A stretch of 64,000 nt of DNA from Acidobacteriaceae bacterium (GTDB lineage Bacteria; Acidobacteriota; Terriglobia; Terriglobales; Acidobacteriaceae), in the NCBI GenBank assembly GCA_003134995.1, contig PLDC01000028.1:124001-188000 (forward strand), written 5' to 3'. Shown here piece by piece: positions 62,259 to 64,000 of this stretch. The position numbers were made by a program, and so were the translations under genes. The notes under the pieces were generated by a model that worked only from the letters and a program-made list of their open reading frames with translations, was not told the DNA's origin and searched no databases. Position 1 is the first letter of the stretch. The number at the start of each line of letters is the position of its first letter.

Positions 62259-63065
62259 ATGAAATATTGCCGGTTTCAATTCAATGGTGAGGCTCAGTAC
62301 GGGCTGGTCGAGTCGGTTGCCGGGCGCGACTCGATTCTGCGGATTTTGCTTTCGGCTCCGGAAGAGTCTGATGGCGATGTGGAGGGTTTGCGCACGCGGC
62401 GCATTGAACCGATCGCGCTGGAGGAGGCGGTGCTGTTGCCGCCGGTGCGTCCGTCGAAGATTATTTGCGTGGGGCGCAACTATCGGGATCATGCGGCGGA
62501 GCTTGGCAATGAAGTTCCGAAAGAGCCGTTGCTGTTTTTCAAGCCTAGTTCGTCGCTGCTGGCTCCGGGTGGCGTGGTGCGGCGGCCTAAGATTTCGGAG
62601 CGCGTGGATTTTGAAGGCGAGCTTTGCGTGGTGATGGGCAAGACCTGTTATCAGCCGGCTAGCGATGAAGATGTGCGGCCTTACATCCTTGGCTATACCT
62701 GCCTGAACGACGTGACGGCGCGCGATCTGCAGAAAAAAGATGGACAGTGGGTTCGGGCCAAGGGGTGCGACACGTTTTGTCCGGTCGGGCCGGTGGTGGT
62801 GGAGGCGGCTGATATTGATCCGTGGGCGGGCGTGGGTGTTGAGACGCGCGTGAATGGCGAGGTGCGGCAGTCCGGGAATACTCGGGATTTTATTTTTACT
62901 TTGGATGTGATGATTCGGTATATCGCGCAGGCTCTGACGCTTTTCCCGGGAGATTTGATTGCTACGGGAACTCCGGCTGGTGTGGGACCTGTTGTGGCTG
63001 GGGATTTGATGGAGGTTACGGTGGAGGGAGTGGGAACTTTGCGGAATTCTGTGGTGGATGAGTAA
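62259..63065 (+). CDS. fumarylacetoacetate hydrolase-family protein
   Basis: 268 residues from the ATG at 62259. PSKIICVGRNYRDHAAELGN, FEGELCVVMGKTCYQ (metal Glu pair ExE), LGYTCLNDVTARDLQKKDGQ and GDLIATGTPAGVGPV are the FAH fingerprint. It probably hydrolyses an acylpyruvate, or isomerises a hydroxyhexadienedioate-type compound; the family does not settle which. Confidence 0.93.
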   Translation: MKYCRFQFNGEAQYGLVESVAGRDSILRILLSAPEESDGDVEGLRTRRIEPIALEEAVLLPPVRPSKIICVGRNYRDHAAELGNEVPKEPLLFFKPSSSLLAPGGVVRRPKISERVDFEGELCVVMGKTCYQPASDEDVRPYILGYTCLNDVTARDLQKKDGQWVRAKGCDTFCPVGPVVVEAADIDPWAGVGVETRVNGEVRQSGNTRDFIFTLDVMIRYIAQALTLFPGDLIATGTPAGVGPVVAGDLMEVTVEGVGTLRNSVVDE

Positions 63066-63098
63066 GGGATTAAATCTTTGAGTTTCTTGAACGGTCTG

Positions 63099-63953
63099 CT
63101 AAGGCAGGCCGTTTACTTTTGTTGCTGGAGGGCCGAACTCCATGATCAGAGCGGGCTCCTGAACTACCACGTGGGAAGCGCCGATCACGGCGAAGACGCG
63201 GTCGCCGCGGCGGGCACGCGCGACCAGGAGGCGGAAGATGTACTGATCGCGAAACATGCCGGAGTCATTCGCGAGTTCGTTAGTGTAGTGACCGGATTCA
63301 GTGGGATCGAACCAATTCTCTGAGACCTTGTGCCAGTCGGCCAGTTCAGGGAACAGGCGTTTGCAGGTGTCGGTCAGTTCGGCTAGCGTCTTCGGGGAAT
63401 TTTTCAGTCCATGGGCTGGCAGGTAGTCGGCGAGCCAATTCTTGGTGCGGTCGTCGGAGGCGGTTGAATCTTGTAGCCGGCGCGCCTCTGTCACTTGACG
63501 GAGAACATAGAAAGTCTTCAGTTGCTCTGGCGAATAGTGTTTGACCAAATAAGAAATTTCGTCGTCGAAGGAAGGCTCGAACGTGGCCACGGGAACCTGA
63601 TCGCGACCCGCGAGATAGCGGAGGAATCCGGCCTCGGCATATTTGTGCACGGCATCTTCGGGATCACGCGGCGTGGGAGGGTTTCCTCCTTCGTTGTAGG
63701 CAACCGTGGTATGGAAAGCAGCCCAGCGGCGTTCGATATCGGCAATTTGCGGATCTTTCGGATCACCGGTATGTTCGGCGCCGTAGAACAGCAAGGCTCC
63801 GGTGCCTACATGGAACTCGAGCACGTAGGGGTTTTTGTGTTGGATGGATGCGTACTGCTTGTACGACAGGATTTGCTGCGCAGGAACAGGGACCTGTGCC
63901 GCCGCGGAAGACAGGCTTATGCCAAGCAGGACCAGCCACAGATATCGCAACAT
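63099..63953 (-). CDS. secreted hypothetical protein with GumN/TraB-like features
   Basis: 284 residues from the ATG at 63953 (GGAGG four bases before). Signal peptide LRYLWLVLLGISLSSAAAQ. ALLFYGAEHTGDPKDPQI near the start, TVAYNEGGNPP, and near the end GDRVFAVIGASHVVVQEPAL resemble the EH and GxxH motifs of the TraB/GumN/ChaN-type fold. Function unknown. Convergent with the FAH gene. Confidence 0.75.
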   Translation of the reverse strand: MLRYLWLVLLGISLSSAAAQVPVPAQQILSYKQYASIQHKNPYVLEFHVGTGALLFYGAEHTGDPKDPQIADIERRWAAFHTTVAYNEGGNPPTPRDPEDAVHKYAEAGFLRYLAGRDQVPVATFEPSFDDEISYLVKHYSPEQLKTFYVLRQVTEARRLQDSTASDDRTKNWLADYLPAHGLKNSPKTLAELTDTCKRLFPELADWHKVSENWFDPTESGHYTNELANDSGMFRDQYIFRLLVARARRGDRVFAVIGASHVVVQEPALIMEFGPPATKVNGLP

Positions 63954-64000
63954 TGTTCCTCCGCGCGGGGACGAAGCCAACCTTGGCGCTCGCCTATGAT

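Overview
The window looks like a chromosomal segment of an Acidobacteriota bacterium, probably of the Koribacter/Terriglobia type. This is inferred from gene content (secreted sedolisin, VCBS and Ig-like repeat proteins, GvpL/F without other gas-vesicle genes, polyvinyl-alcohol-dehydrogenase-like quinoprotein, a GxxExxY protein), from moderately high GC, and from several families of short dispersed palindromes between genes. No rRNA, tRNA, phage, complete insertion sequence or CRISPR array was seen.

Layout. 1-4000: the end of an RND efflux operon and leuCD. 4000-11600: small secreted proteins, a heme c/PQQ quinoprotein, a decayed molybdenum-hydroxylase remnant, a membrane/TPR protein split by a frameshift, an M28 peptidase and two very small genes. 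11600-19000: a frameshifted secreted VCBS protein, GvpL/F, a MacB-like permease, a glycosyltransferase, a glyoxalase, and a frameshifted ECF sigma factor with its membrane partner. 19000-29300: membrane proteins, a 2OG-Fe(II) oxygenase, GT2, a sedolisin, a DksA-like protein, a YfgM-like protein, and a VapBC module coupled to a glycosyltransferase. 29400-32500: the fatty-acid start cluster yceD-rpmF-plsX-fabD. 32500-37300: a TetR-controlled HlyD/ABC-2 export operon with a visible promoter and operator. 37300-39500: a SAM-I riboswitch controlling a threonine-synthase-like enzyme and a ThiS/MoaD sulfur carrier. 39500-49500: a cNMP-binding protein (frameshifted), ddl, hydrolase, arginase, GxxExxY gene, asnS, sugar isomerase, gamma-glutamyltransferase (disrupted), a YjbR-like protein and an HtrA protease. 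49500-56000: secreted adhesion-like proteins, partly bracketed by an inverted pair of ~230 bp repeats. 56000-64000: quinone reductase, eutBC, GH30, FN3 lipoprotein, FAH-family hydrolase and a secreted protein.

Two observations stand out. First, the GxxExxY gene (PD-(D/E)XK-like) sits exactly between the two arms of a 9-bp-periodic palindromic repeat whose gene-less copies occur at 33091, 43108 and 45018. This suggests an autonomous element with short non-autonomous relatives. Second, a SAM riboswitch with promoter and terminator precedes a ThrC-like enzyme plus a sulfur carrier whose C-terminus is GG followed by two extra residues. This suggests a carrier-dependent route to homocysteine or a related thiol.

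Five genes or gene regions are broken by single-base changes, mostly in homopolymers, and one (ggt) by an apparent deletion between short direct repeats. Sequencing error is a real alternative to gene decay for the homopolymer cases.
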